From contig CAJVPJ010001053.1 in the NCBI GenBank assembly GCA_910592205.1, forward strand, positions 1-12,835: a DNA stretch of 12,835 nt, read 5' to 3'. The DNA is from Paraglomus occultum. Taxonomy: Eukaryota > Glomeromycota > Glomeromycetes > Paraglomerales > Paraglomeraceae. A program made the translations under genes and the position numbers. This document shows, in pieces, positions 1-9,295 of this stretch; positions within the stretch are counted from its first letter, which is position 1, and each line of letters opens with the position of its first letter. The notes beneath the pieces were generated by a model. It did not search any database. It was not told where the DNA came from and saw only the letters and a program-made list of their open reading frames with translations.

Positions 1-91
1 AGGTTTATTTGTTTTTAACTTATAAAGTTTTAAAGTCATGTGACATTAGTGCGGTTTATAGATGATAGCCACCATAGCAACGAAAATTTCC

Positions 92-128
<37 letters not shown>

Positions 129-417
129 CGCTTGTCTTTAATTTGACAAAATTTAATCGATATCACATGTCATTCGGAACCAATAGGTGATTAGGTATCA
201 CCGAATGCGGTAGATAATTTGTGTCCATTGCTCTAATACCCTTTGACTCTTGTCGATTCCTTAAGTGTGTTCTACCGATTATTTTCGCGATGCAGCTTTG
301 ACACACTGGTTTCATATTGGACGAGAAAACTTGTACCTTTAGTTTGATTGCTTAATAAACCGAACACATACAAATTTAACAAGTCTAAGGATTTTCTCTC
401 CAAAGTAAATCAGTCGA
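1..417. other. Upstream region of the first kinase gene, no gene seen
   Basis: No convincing reading frame lies here on either strand. The stretch is AT-rich and contains a TAA microsatellite. It presumably holds the promoter and 5' leader of the kinase gene that starts at 418, since that ATG follows an A/C-rich leader (around 361-417). I cannot place a TATA box or a transcription start with confidence. Confidence 0.5.
92..127 (+). repeat. (TAA)12 trinucleotide microsatellite
   Basis: Twelve uninterrupted copies of TAA run from 92 to 127. The perfect array suggests that it is young and likely to vary in length between isolates. It sits about 290 bp upstream of the kinase start codon. Confidence 0.97.
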
Positions 418-1877
418 ATGGAATCATATGCCAATTTACCGCTTGAAACTATAGGCAATTTGGTGTTTGCAAGGGTTCCCATGCGTGCTCAGACACGTAT
501 GATATACGACGCAAAGATTAATTGCGAAAGGTGCGGTGAACTCAGTATGTCCTCGCGTCGACGATGGTGTAAATTGTGCGAATCGAAAGATTTCTGTAAC
601 AACTTTAATAATTGGACTAGTGGAACTAAGGCTATTGATAGAATAATTCAATATACACAATTAAATGCAAACGATGTTGACGAATACTTGGAGTGGATCC
701 CGTTCCATAGACTTGCTGATTTTGCTAAAATGGGCGAGGGTAAATATAGCACTCTCGTGTCGGCCACTTGGCTAGATGGACCACGACAGTTTTGGCATTC
801 CGAAAACGAGGAGTATCAGAGAATTGGTCCTACCAAAGTAGCGCTGAGAGTATTGGATAACCGAAGAAAGTTCTATAAAGATCTCCTACACCAAGTACGA
901 ACAATTTGTTGTTTTTGAAATGTTGCTTGTTTTAATAGATCGATCTGTCTTATTGCCATAAATATGCAAAATTTAATACTGATGGTCACCGCGCATACTA
1001 ATTTCGATCTAATTTGTTCATGTGACAGTTAAAGTCTCAATTAAGATATACATTCCACGATGAATTTCAGTCTGCCTTCGGAATCACGCAGGATCCAGAG
1101 ACGAAAAAGTACATGGTTGTAATGGAATATTCTTTGCAAGGTGACCTTTACCAATACCTTGATAGGATGCACAAAAAGTCAGATTTCAGATGGATTCGTA
1201 AGATTCAATGTTTGAGGTCAATAGCAGAAGGCTTGAGATCTATTCACAACGACAAGCTGATCCATGGTAGTCTTCATGGCGGTAATATTCTTCCCACTGA
1301 CCCAATACCAGGACTTCCACCTCGATTAAGGCTTAGTGATGCTGGTCTCTGTTGCACTCCTAATGAAGCAAATCCAAAGCATTATTTCGGAGTACTACCA
1401 TACATGGCACCCGAAATTCTTCGTGGGCAACAAATAACAGCAGCAGCAGATGTGTACAGCGTTGGTCTTTTAATGTGGGTATTTGCCACTGAGCAAAGGC
1501 CCTTTTCTGATAGACCACATGATGTTCGATTAGCGAGAGATATTCTTAATGGAGTAAGACCCGAGATTCCAGTTGGGACACCAGACTTTTTTGTGCAGAT
1601 AATGTGCCAATGTTGGCAGGATGAACCGTTGGCTCGTCCGACTTGTTATGATCTTGTGAAGATATTTCAAGGGTGGTACGATGAAATTAACAATAAGAAA
1701 TTAACTAGTGCCGCGAATCAATTTGGATTTGCTGATGAGAAAAGAGCGAAGATTATACAAGAAAGATATAAAGTTACTTCCTCATCCGATAGTGTAACCA
1801 CGGCATCATCAATTAACATTCATCCTGAAGCTGTATACACTAGTCGACCGTTAAACTTTAATTTAAATTCGGTTTGA
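418..1877 (+). CDS. TKL-like protein kinase domain protein, predicted pseudokinase (two exons)
   Basis: Proposed structure is exons 418-894 and 1029-1877 with a phase-0 intron 895-1028 (donor GTACGA, acceptor CAG, TACTAAT branch-like site at 996-1002), giving 441 aa. Joining the exons restores continuous kinase sequence, with GITQDPETKKYM in the strand beta4-beta5 area. The N-terminus has a CxxC/CxxC knuckle (C36, C39, C51, C54), then WTSGTKAIDRII and the glycine loop GEGKYS at 106-111. The C-terminus ends in an HPEAVYTSRPLNF tail. This order (Cys knuckle, linker, kinase, YTSR tail) is what I know from the large kinase family of arbuscular-mycorrhizal fungi. Two catalytic positions are lost: the VAIK lysine is R144 (codon AGA, 847-849), and the HRD motif reads HGS (238-240, codon AGT at 1269-1271), so the catalytic base is Ser. 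The DFG motif reads DAG (263-265), while N245 and APE (286-288) remain. The reading frame is intact, so this is probably an expressed pseudokinase with a binding or scaffold role (inferred). The soluble cytoplasmic location is also inferred; no signal peptide or membrane segment is visible. Confidence 0.88.
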
Positions 1878-2822
1878 TAGACGCTTGTATTAGACTAATG
1901 TACATTATTAAAACTCTGTAAACTTACTCATATATATTATTAGTGTCCAGAGCGTTGTAGAGGACTGACTAGACACAAATAACGGATTCGCGCGTACATC
2001 CGTCTTCGCAAAGATAGGGTCCCCCCTCGAGAAGGCGGTTGGCTTAACAGTACAACGTTGCATTTTAAACTACCAATTGGATCTGGACATCGCTTAACGA
2101 GTGAGTCGCTCGGACGAAGCCATAGGAAAGCACTAGAACGAAGAAGCGACGGGTAGTGTTGGAACGTCTTACTAGCGTGCTTAGCTATCATCTCTATGCG
2201 ACTTTCAAAAAGGAAGTTTTTGCTGAACACGTTTTCTTGACATGCAGATATTGTTGGCTGAAAAAGAGAACCAGTCACTATGGCTAAAGTCAACTGTCAA
2301 ATAGTTTATACAGCACGTCCTCGAGCTGTAATAAGTTTACAAAAAACAGATCATTAATGCAAAAAACTCGAGAGGCCCAGAGAAAGAGGATACGAGGAAA
2401 AAATTCAGCCTTTGAGTATCCATATTAAAAAACCGCAATATTTAGTGTAAAAAGATATCCTTGACTGTTTAAATTTTACATCGAGAACTATGAAGCCAAG
2501 ATTTTTGGTTTAAATCTCCATTTGAAATTTAAAAATGCTAAATATCAACTATTTTATGATAATAATTATCCCGCTTATAGCTTGCTTAACCAGGGGGTAA
2601 TTCACGATTATCGCTAGCGCTAGTAGAAAAGCGCTTTTATATTGGATTAACATAATAGACTATTGATTAGAAAGATCCAACTATGTCTCATAAATTCTGC
2701 TAATTGATAAGTTTTGTATTCCTCAGCTGAGCATTGTGTCATCAACATGTTCTGCTCAAATATTTATTATGAATATTAATATTAATATACAAAATTACTT
2801 TTAATATTTTAATCTACTGTAG
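1878..2822. other. Intergenic stretch with a GC-richer island; no recognised gene
   Basis: The first tens of bases are presumably the 3' untranslated region of the kinase gene. From about 1940 to 2180 the sequence is clearly richer in G, C and CpG than its surroundings. It leaves a 117-codon frame open on the minus strand (2293-1940), whose Arg/Ser/Leu-rich product I do not recognise. Only short plus-strand frames are present, for example one of 22 codons from the ATG at 2357. No tRNA box pair or rRNA motif was found. From about 2400 the sequence is AT-rich and featureless apart from the short palindrome CTAGCGCTAG near 2615. Confidence 0.4.
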
Positions 2823-3490
2823 ATTGTCTATTACTATGCTATTCCAACAGTATTAATAATAAATAATGCAGTATTCGCAAACTGCGTTGTCACCAGAGTC
2901 GATAATACTGCTGTTTATCTGGCACATACGTTGCATGTCCAGAATCTATGTTCCAAGATGGAAACACTTCTCAAAGGCATTTTTGCTACAGGTTATCAGG
3001 AGCATGCCATCAACAATGGAATGTCGGGACATATTAATATGGAAATTTAGATCAACACGTTAGCAAATGGGCTGTTATTCGATTTGGGCACCGAAATGGA
3101 TCAAATTAAGGATAACGATAACTTTAATTCGAACTTAAGATGACAGTCGATCGGCGCAAAAATTCCCGATAAAAAGCGTTCCGTCGCGCAAAAGCTGGAA
3201 ATGTATAAACGCCAAAGGGGTAGATTTGCAGGGGCATCTATGACTACTGCACAATGTCTACATTAAAACTAATATCCGAATCGAGCCACACCGCGGTCCA
3301 CATCTTCGATTCGTGTTAGAATACATTCGTTCAAAGGGTAACAAACACCTCGCGTTTCTAATCAAGTCCTGAGCCAATATCCTGATAATTTCGTGCACCA
3401 AATAATGTTGGGTTTATCGTCCAAGGTCGTCTTGTTGATGTTCCGAACTGACTCTGCATAACAATCTTTGGCCTTTTGCGTAAGTTGCTA
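2823..3490 (+). pseudogene. Eroded coding-like region of unknown family
   Basis: One plus frame is open from 2823 and reads with protein-like composition to about 3263, but is broken by TAG at 3048, TGA at 3141 and TAA at 3264. After a +1 shift it continues in a neighbouring frame (3259-3372, including RIEPHRGPHLRFVLEYIRSK). It then returns to the first frame (3375-3461, QYPDNFVHQIMLGLSSKVVL) and stops at TAA 3459. The pieces look like one worn protein rather than chance frames, and an alternative exon-intron reading is not excluded: CAG|GTTATC at 2991/2992 and TTTAG at 3050 could bound an intron that skips the first stop. I do not recognise the family and infer no function. The longest ATG-started frame here (2866-3063) lies in another frame and looks less protein-like. 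Confidence 0.35.
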
Positions 3491-4156
3491 GTCATTCCAA
3501 AGACTTCGTATACGCGAATAGAGTACAGTTGAAACATTAGATTTACTTGCACTTTGGGAAGTGTTTAGGAAGATATAACCTTGGAACAATTGCAATAGCA
3601 AACAGCTTACACTCACCGGGAAGTTACAAAGGTCAAAGTTTACGTTTGTACAAATGAGACATTGCAACATACGTAGTGTCACCCACCAAGATAATGACTA
3701 GCCATCAAATTATTCATCGTTCGCTGTATGATATAGACGATCAGACGTAATAGTTTTTGAAGTGCTCCTATGATCCAGAGGAAGTTACATTGCCAAGGGA
3801 AGAATAATATGTACAACAGTATTAAAAGTATGCGTCGCGTATTCTTTTTATTTGGCGTATACTGGTTTACAAAACGGGCTCGGTCATTACACGAAGCGTA
3901 CAAAAGAAAGAGATCTATCAGGCTGAAAAGCCAGCACAAATCATCCGAAAATTATGTTTTTATATTATTACTTCGGTAACACAATTCATTGGCCCTATTA
4001 CTATATTTGTTAGATACACTGGGGTAGAGACATTTGTTGATAATAATCCGGGTGGTGTGATCACAAATGTAATCAGGGCAGAGAGCATGTGTATCGGGAA
4101 CGATGTTTGTATTTTAATAATAATACACTTCTTCTTCATACTATTGAAATAAAGAT
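3491..4156. other. Unresolved stretch with coding-like frames on both strands
   Basis: Short plus frames with protein-like composition occur at about 3540-3710 (for example LQRSKFTFVQMRHCNIRSV), broken by stops. They may be the tail of the relic to the left. From 3826 to 4152 a plus frame of 108 codons is open without an early ATG. It overlaps a 110-codon ATG-started minus frame (4292-3960). Within both, the section 3964-4120 is the most protein-like. I do not recognise either product, and this may be part of a repeat. No RNA gene was found. Confidence 0.3.
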
Positions 4157-6741
4157 ATGACTCAGTTGCACATTGAGGAGACAAATGGACGTCACTTGAA
4201 CGGTACTTAATTCGGTTTGGATATAAAATAGTACGAATAATACGCTCAGTTACCATTATTAACAATGTAATAAACCATAAACAAATACACATATACTCAC
4301 CTACGTACCTCAGTTGCTTTCTCTCCGTCGGGAAATGATTTCTTCGACTTGTCTAAACATGATCCAGAGACGATCGTCGAAATAAGTCCTAATGGTAGAT
4401 ATGCAAAGGTATTGAATACTATAAGAACGTGTAATTCACTTATTATAACACATCTAACTAGTCATTTACCTCCGCAGTTGAACACGGTATTGGGAAAAGG
4501 TGCTTATAAAGTTGTTTACAAAGCAATAGATCGTGAGGAGGGCTATGAAGTAGCCTGGAATTGCTTCCAGGTGAGCATTTAGATATGCATGACACTCTCA
4601 AAATTGAAAATTGACCATCGGTTTTCCCGTTTGTCGATTTATCAAACAGACAACGAAGGCTCAGTTTAACGCTTTAAGTCAAGAGATAAGCATCCTTAAA
4701 GAAGTAAGACATCCAAACATCATCGCTTTCCATGATTGGTGGTATAGCAAAGACAACGAATTTATTTTTGTGGCTGAATTGATGACGTCTGGAACATTGC
4801 GAGAGTATGTGATTTAATAGAGGTTTTTGTGCGGAAAGCGTTATGCATTGCCAAGAATCATCGAACCAACACATTTTTACATTAACTAACGATGATTCAT
4901 TATCGCGAATTTGAATACCCTTCTTTTCATTTTCTTCACCATGTCTCAGATACATTCGCAAACTCTCTCTTCCAAACATGAAAATAGTCAAACGTTGGTC
5001 TCGTCAAATTCTAAAAGGTCTTAAATATCTCCACTCCCACGACCCTCCAATCATTCATCGTGACATAAAATGCGACAACATCTTCATAAATGGCGCACAT
5101 GGCGAAGTGAAAATTGGTGACATGGGAACGGCAAAGATGAAGTTGGGCAAGAAGTATACCGTCATAGGTATGCAGCGCATCTCTCAGATTGAATGACTTG
5201 AGTTATTGTTGCAAAAACAGTTCTTTTTGTCTCTTGTATGTTTTAAATGCGAACTATAAATTACGTTTGTAGGAACTCCCGAGTTTATGGCGCCAGAAAT
5301 GTACGATGAGAAAGGATATAGCGAGAAAGTAGACATATATGCATTCGGGATGTGCTTACTGGAGATGGTGACTGGCGAATACCCATATAATGAGTGTAAG
5401 AATGCTGCACAGGTGTATAAGAAAGTGATACAGGTATGAATTTCCGCGTAAAGCGCTTCATACTGTTCGTTAAAAACAGTATTACATGGTTGCGCGCGTC
5501 ACTAGATTTATCGTTAATGCTTTTTCTTTTTTCTTGGAATCTCTATAATCCATCCGTCAGGGCAGCAGACCGGAGTGTCTTAATAAAGTTCAAGATCCGG
5601 AAGTGCTTGACTTAATAAATCATTGCATTGCCCCAGAAAATGAAAGGTATATCCCCAGTACTATTGTCATTTACAAATCGCATCTATCTGTTATTGACGA
5701 GCTTTTTTCCAATGCCTAAGGTATACTGCCCACCAAATAGTGAACCATACTTTTCTTTTGGTTGATCCAGAAGTAGTTCTACTAAGTATGGATCCGGAAA
5801 AAGTAAATTTGAGTTTACAATTAGTATTTAAGGGTATGGACAAACTCTCGGTGAAATTTAATTTTAATGTTGTTAAAGACACAGCTGAAGAAGTTGTCGG
5901 AGAGATGGTAAGCTTGCGTGTTCATTAATTTATTGTTAGTGATAGCGTATTAATACTTCATTACCTACTCTGTCGCTATTGCCGATCCCGAATAACTAGA
6001 TTGAAGAGCAGGTACTTCATCAGAAATACAAGACTCTGATAACTCACGAGATCAATCGCATTCTAAGAGAACTCAATAAAATACAAAATGGTGATGACCA
6101 AAACAAAGAGGAAGCCAATTCATTGTGGCCAATATCTGGAGCCTTATCAACCGTATATGGTGGATCACGGTCTAATATAGCATTGACAATATCTCCAGGG
6201 TCAATGGCGCAGACACATGTGGAAAGGAATTTCATGAATGGTATGATTAGCCCTTTGTATCCGGGGATGGAACCTAATCGAAGAAGAGAATGGTTGAATG
6301 ATCCAGAAGATTCGGTACCAGTGCGAGGTGAGTATATTAGATACAACCGCAGAAAACTTTAAGATATCGACCATATTATTCAATAAGCTTTGGAAATAGT
6401 AGTAATCGTCAGCTATCCTTGGTACAATTACTAAACCTCAGCACAAACCTACTCTTTTAGAGTATCCAAACGATACCCCCATCGAAGAATTTGTCAGCGA
6501 CACTGCTCAAGCACTACATCGCGATATGGAGAAGGCTAGACAGTGGACGGATAAGTTAAAAAAGGAAGATATTATGACAGTTGGCGATCTTCGTCGTTTG
6601 CATGACGAAGATTGGGCGGGCATTAAATTGACCGTGTTTGCGACGCGTGCTCTAAAAAATGCACTTGCCGAGAGCACAAGATTACGTAGTCCGAGAAGCA
6701 CTGCCAGTACGAGTTCAAATGGTCATGAAGAAGGACTGTAA
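4157..6741 (+). CDS. WNK: WNK-family serine/threonine protein kinase (ten exons)
   Basis: Exons: 4157-4202, 4314-4408, 4478-4570, 4650-4804, 4950-5167, 5273-5433, 5561-5646, 5721-5907, 6000-6327, 6461-6741. All introns are GT-AG (69-145 nt), and the total is 1650 nt, or 549 aa. The first exon is my proposal: no in-frame ATG exists in the 4314 exon, while the ATG at 4157 gives an open frame ending in AAC G|GTACTT, whose phase fits exactly. WNK marks are clear. The glycine loop GKGAYK carries the lysine at K58, and the usual VAIK position is N75 (VAWN). HRDIKCDN is at 166-173, DMG at 187-189, and GTPEFMAPE at 203-211, followed by [10 protein letters not shown]. Residues about 305-370 resemble the OSR1_C/PF2-like domain that follows WNK kinase domains. 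A helical, SAM-like segment ([16 protein letters not shown]) lies near the C-terminus, before a Ser-rich tail. By family knowledge WNKs act in the cytosol in ion, osmotic or growth signalling; the role in this fungus is inferred. All catalytic residues are present, so it should be active. The kinase call is near certain; exon 1 is not. Confidence 0.93.
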
Positions 6742-8006
6742 TTATATTGCGGATTAGGCTGTAAAGAGTAATTAAGTTGTAACTGAGCAACTGTGAAGGA
6801 CTAGTAAACTGTTATCACCATGTACTCATAGTATTTAGGTTACCTTGCTTATACTAATGGTTCGTATTTAGATATTTGTTGGTCTCCGAATTGTGTCCAG
6901 AACATTACTTTATTTAGAGTAGATAAGTTTCATTGCGGAAATATTCGTACTAAGACGTGACTGTCTAAAAGACAGTTGCGCATGTATCTTTAGTGTATCA
7001 TAATACATATTGTATTTGTTGTTAACTGATGGCCTGCTTAATTGGATCATGTGTATAAGAGTGTCATGAATATGTGTGATAGTGTTATTTCTTCCGAATA
7101 ATGATTACGTCTTTCATGACCCATTTAATGACCGTAAACTCGAAAGATTGCATTGTTTAAAATACAAATACAAATACGGAAAAGAATAAAGTAACAGTCA
7201 TAACTGCAAAACTCGTAATTCAATGGTTAAGTAAAGAAATTAAGTATTAATGACAATGATCGAGATAGAGGTAGATATTTACCAGGCAGTGCTGAATTTC
7301 ATGTGCTGAGCAGTGAAAAAAAAGAAAGGTGCTAAATGCACTTGCCAATGTGAAGCCACAATAATCTGTTTACGAAAAGCTTGACATGTCAACAGGGGCA
7401 TTATTTTGCTATGTTAAACGATCAAACACTTCATCTGCTTACACGTTACTTGTCCTTTTGCGTACGACGGTAATGAGACATTAGGAGACTTTATGAACAA
7501 AAGGAAGTATACTTATGGCATAATGGAAGGCCAATAGGAAGAATACGTGGGTTTTGGGAAAGATAAACTCGTAATGAGAAGCTTTTACATAGTCATTATG
7601 AATGCCAATATTATCATTCCTACTAAAAAATGTTATCATAGTTGGGCTGTAAGGTAGCATTATCCACGAAAGCCTAGTTCGGTGGCTTGTATTTCACTAA
7701 AATCACGCGTCTTTCTGAAGTTCATTCTACTTTCACTGCGAAACTCGGCTCACATCAATAATTATAATTAACTTAATACAAACTTGATGCGGGGTACCTA
7801 ATAAGAAACTTAACGAATCGCTAAAATTAATTCGAGGCTTCTGAGGCGCAGATGATTTTACCGGGGGACTCGCGCGTTCTCCGATAGCATTATTTGCTTC
7901 TCCAATACAGTACAGCATATTATAAATTTTCTACGCGACAATTGATTTTATTTCTGTCTTCGAACAACTTAAAAACTTTTAAATTTAGTTAATGTAACCA
8001 ATAGTT
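6742..8006. other. Long intergenic region, no gene seen
   Basis: The start is presumably the 3' untranslated region of the WNK gene. A perfect 7-bp hairpin (ACTGTCT, loop AAA, AGACAGT) is at 6960-6976. An AATAAA hexamer occurs at 7185-7190, too far to assign firmly as the polyadenylation signal. A 61-codon minus frame (7918-7733) begins MLYCIGEANNAIGERASPP. Its first 45 residues look mildly protein-like and the rest does not. It could be an exon of an unrecognised gene, but support is weak. Confidence 0.4.
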
Positions 8007-8010
8007 TTGT

Positions 8011-8060
8011 TAAGCAGAGGGAAACTGTCGGAAAAAGCATTGCAAGTCATCATTAAACGA
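8011..8060 (+). repeat. Imperfect direct repeat, copy 1
   Basis: Starts TAAGCAGAG and ends around CATCATTAAACG. It pairs with copy 2, 108 bp downstream, with roughly 80 percent identity by eye and one single-base indel. Confidence 0.75.
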
Positions 8061-8118
8061 ACGTCGACTGATTTCATTGCAAGAGTTTATGGGTTTTGTT
8101 TAACACAAAAGGCGCCTC

Positions 8119-8168
8119 TAAGCAGAGAGAAATTGCCAGAAACAGAATTGCCGAGTCATCATCAAGCG
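8119..8168 (+). repeat. Imperfect direct repeat, copy 2
   Basis: Starts TAAGCAGAG and ends around CATCATCAAGCG. Most differences from copy 1 are transitions. Sequence beyond the 50 bp does not match, so this is a duplicated segment and not a longer tandem unit. Confidence 0.75.
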
Positions 8169-8292
8169 GGGCCGGCCTTATGTGAAGATTGATCTTCCTG
8201 TATCTAAGGCTGACTTTGACAATGCACTTCCCAGCATGCTTGCCAAAAAATTCGTAAATAGTAATAGTGAGGATCTACAGATGGATGTGTAA

Positions 8293-9097
8293 GTGATATG
8301 AACAGTGTGATTTCATGAGAAAATTGCATGTTAAGCATCAACTTGTCACTAAAATGAAGGTCATTTTGTTATTCTCAGAGTTCAAAGTAATAGTAAAAGC
8401 GCAATTTTGGAGGAATTTTAAAAAGAGTATCAACAAGCTTAAAGGTCTCAGAAGTGATGGACTTCCAGAGCCTCATCAAAAAATTTTTTGTATAAAGACA
8501 AAGATGATAATAATCAATGTTATATGAAGTTGAAAGGGCTCAGGAAAATATGGAACAAAAAGTATGAAAATGGTATAATTCTGAACTAAGTCAGCATTTT
8601 GTGCCTAATCTGAAAGGTTTGGCTCAACTACAATTACAATATCAGCACTTGTGTTATTTGTGCCTCACTGGTAATCAAGGAATAATAATAATGGGATTGT
8701 GACATATTTCCAGCAAATAGTAATAGTAATAGTAATAAATGGGTTGCAAGAGAGGCATTTAATACTAAGATATGAAAATGACAAGAAGTGATGGGGAACA
8801 TGCCTAGAACTGTATCATCTGATAAGCACAGTAAAGCACGGTGTTAATTTGGCCAGCACTATTTCCTTACCAGCTCCAGGATACTAATACTGTCATGGTA
8901 CTGCCATGATGCCAAGATGGATCCTAAATTACATGCACAAAAGATAGATTTAGAATTACCATCATTACAATACTTAAATACTGGCCAAAATAACTGAAAA
9001 TACTAATACATTAATATTGTGTACCACCTGATACCTTTTCTTTTGGACAAAGTATGCCAATATGCAGTCAAAAAGGAATAAAAGGAGACTACATATA
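8293..9097. other. CpG-poor stretch of probable decayed repeat DNA
   Basis: No convincing gene is present. A 70-codon plus frame (8315-8527) is Lys/Ile-rich and not recognised. Short TAGTAA-type runs occur (about 8717-8737), and there is a 6-bp hairpin TCATGG/CCATGA at 8893-8909. CpG is almost absent from 8521 to 9097: I count two sites, near 8839 and at 9117 just beyond the edge. This fits old methylated repeat DNA, but I cannot name an element. Confidence 0.4.
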
Positions 9098-9295
9098 CAG
9101 TCAAATTTCTTTATACCGGTTCAGTCAAAAAGAAATATAAGTATATAAAGTCATTTTAATTAAGAAAAAATTCTAAAAAAATATCAGTATTTGTATAAAA
9201 AAATGAGTTTAATTAAGAGTTTTTTGAGAAAATATCGGTATAACGAGATTTATTATATATTGGCATAAAAATATCAGCATAAAGAGGTTTGACTG
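9098..9295. mobile_element. Non-autonomous MITE with TA target-site bounds (Tc1/mariner/pogo type)
   Basis: The element begins CAGTCAAATTTCTTTATACC and ends in the inverse, whose reverse complement is CAGTCAAACCTCTTTATGCT. The outer 17 bases match at all but two positions. Both differences are CC versus TT, so transitions. The dinucleotide TA flanks both ends (9096-9097 and 9296-9297), as expected for Tc1/mariner superfamily insertion. The interior is AT-rich and non-coding with subterminal 21-mers at 9231-9251 and 9270-9290 that share AATATC, ATAA, GAG and TTT. At 198 bp it cannot encode a transposase and would need one in trans. The TIR style resembles pogo/Tigger-like families (inferred from memory of such ends). 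Confidence 0.8.

Larger units (their letters stand above)
8007..8292 (+). pseudogene. Coding relic with duplicated module, unknown family
   Basis: Two protein-like plus frames overlap. The first (8007-8192, no ATG) contains SRGKLSEKALQVIIKR. The second ends at TAA 8290-8292 and reads VIIKRGRPYVKIDLPVSKAD onward. A 50-bp segment at 8011-8060 recurs at 8119-8168. In the second copy one extra base near 8151 shifts the first frame into the second, so the two may once have been a single frame. Several differences between copies are synonymous in that shared frame. I do not recognise the family. It lies at the left edge of a transposon-rich block, so it may be part of a mobile element. Confidence 0.35.

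Noticed and set aside
436-660. 74-codon minus frame inside the first kinase exon
   Set aside because: It lies opposite well-supported kinase coding sequence and has no recognisable product.
4674-4991. 105-codon minus frame across WNK exons 4-5 and the intron between
   Set aside because: It is antisense to conserved kinase sequence and spans an intron; a shadow frame.
6044-6383. Two minus frames opposite WNK exon 9
   Set aside because: Exon 9 joins in phase with both neighbours and reads a plausible WNK linker, so these are shadows.
4157-6741. Calling the WNK a pseudokinase because the VAIK lysine is missing
   Set aside because: WNKs normally use a lysine in the glycine loop, which is present here as K58, and HRD and the DMG aspartate are intact.
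8893-8909. TCATGG/CCATGA hairpin as a regulatory structure
   Set aside because: Six pairs in decayed repeat DNA with no nearby gene; expected by chance at this length.
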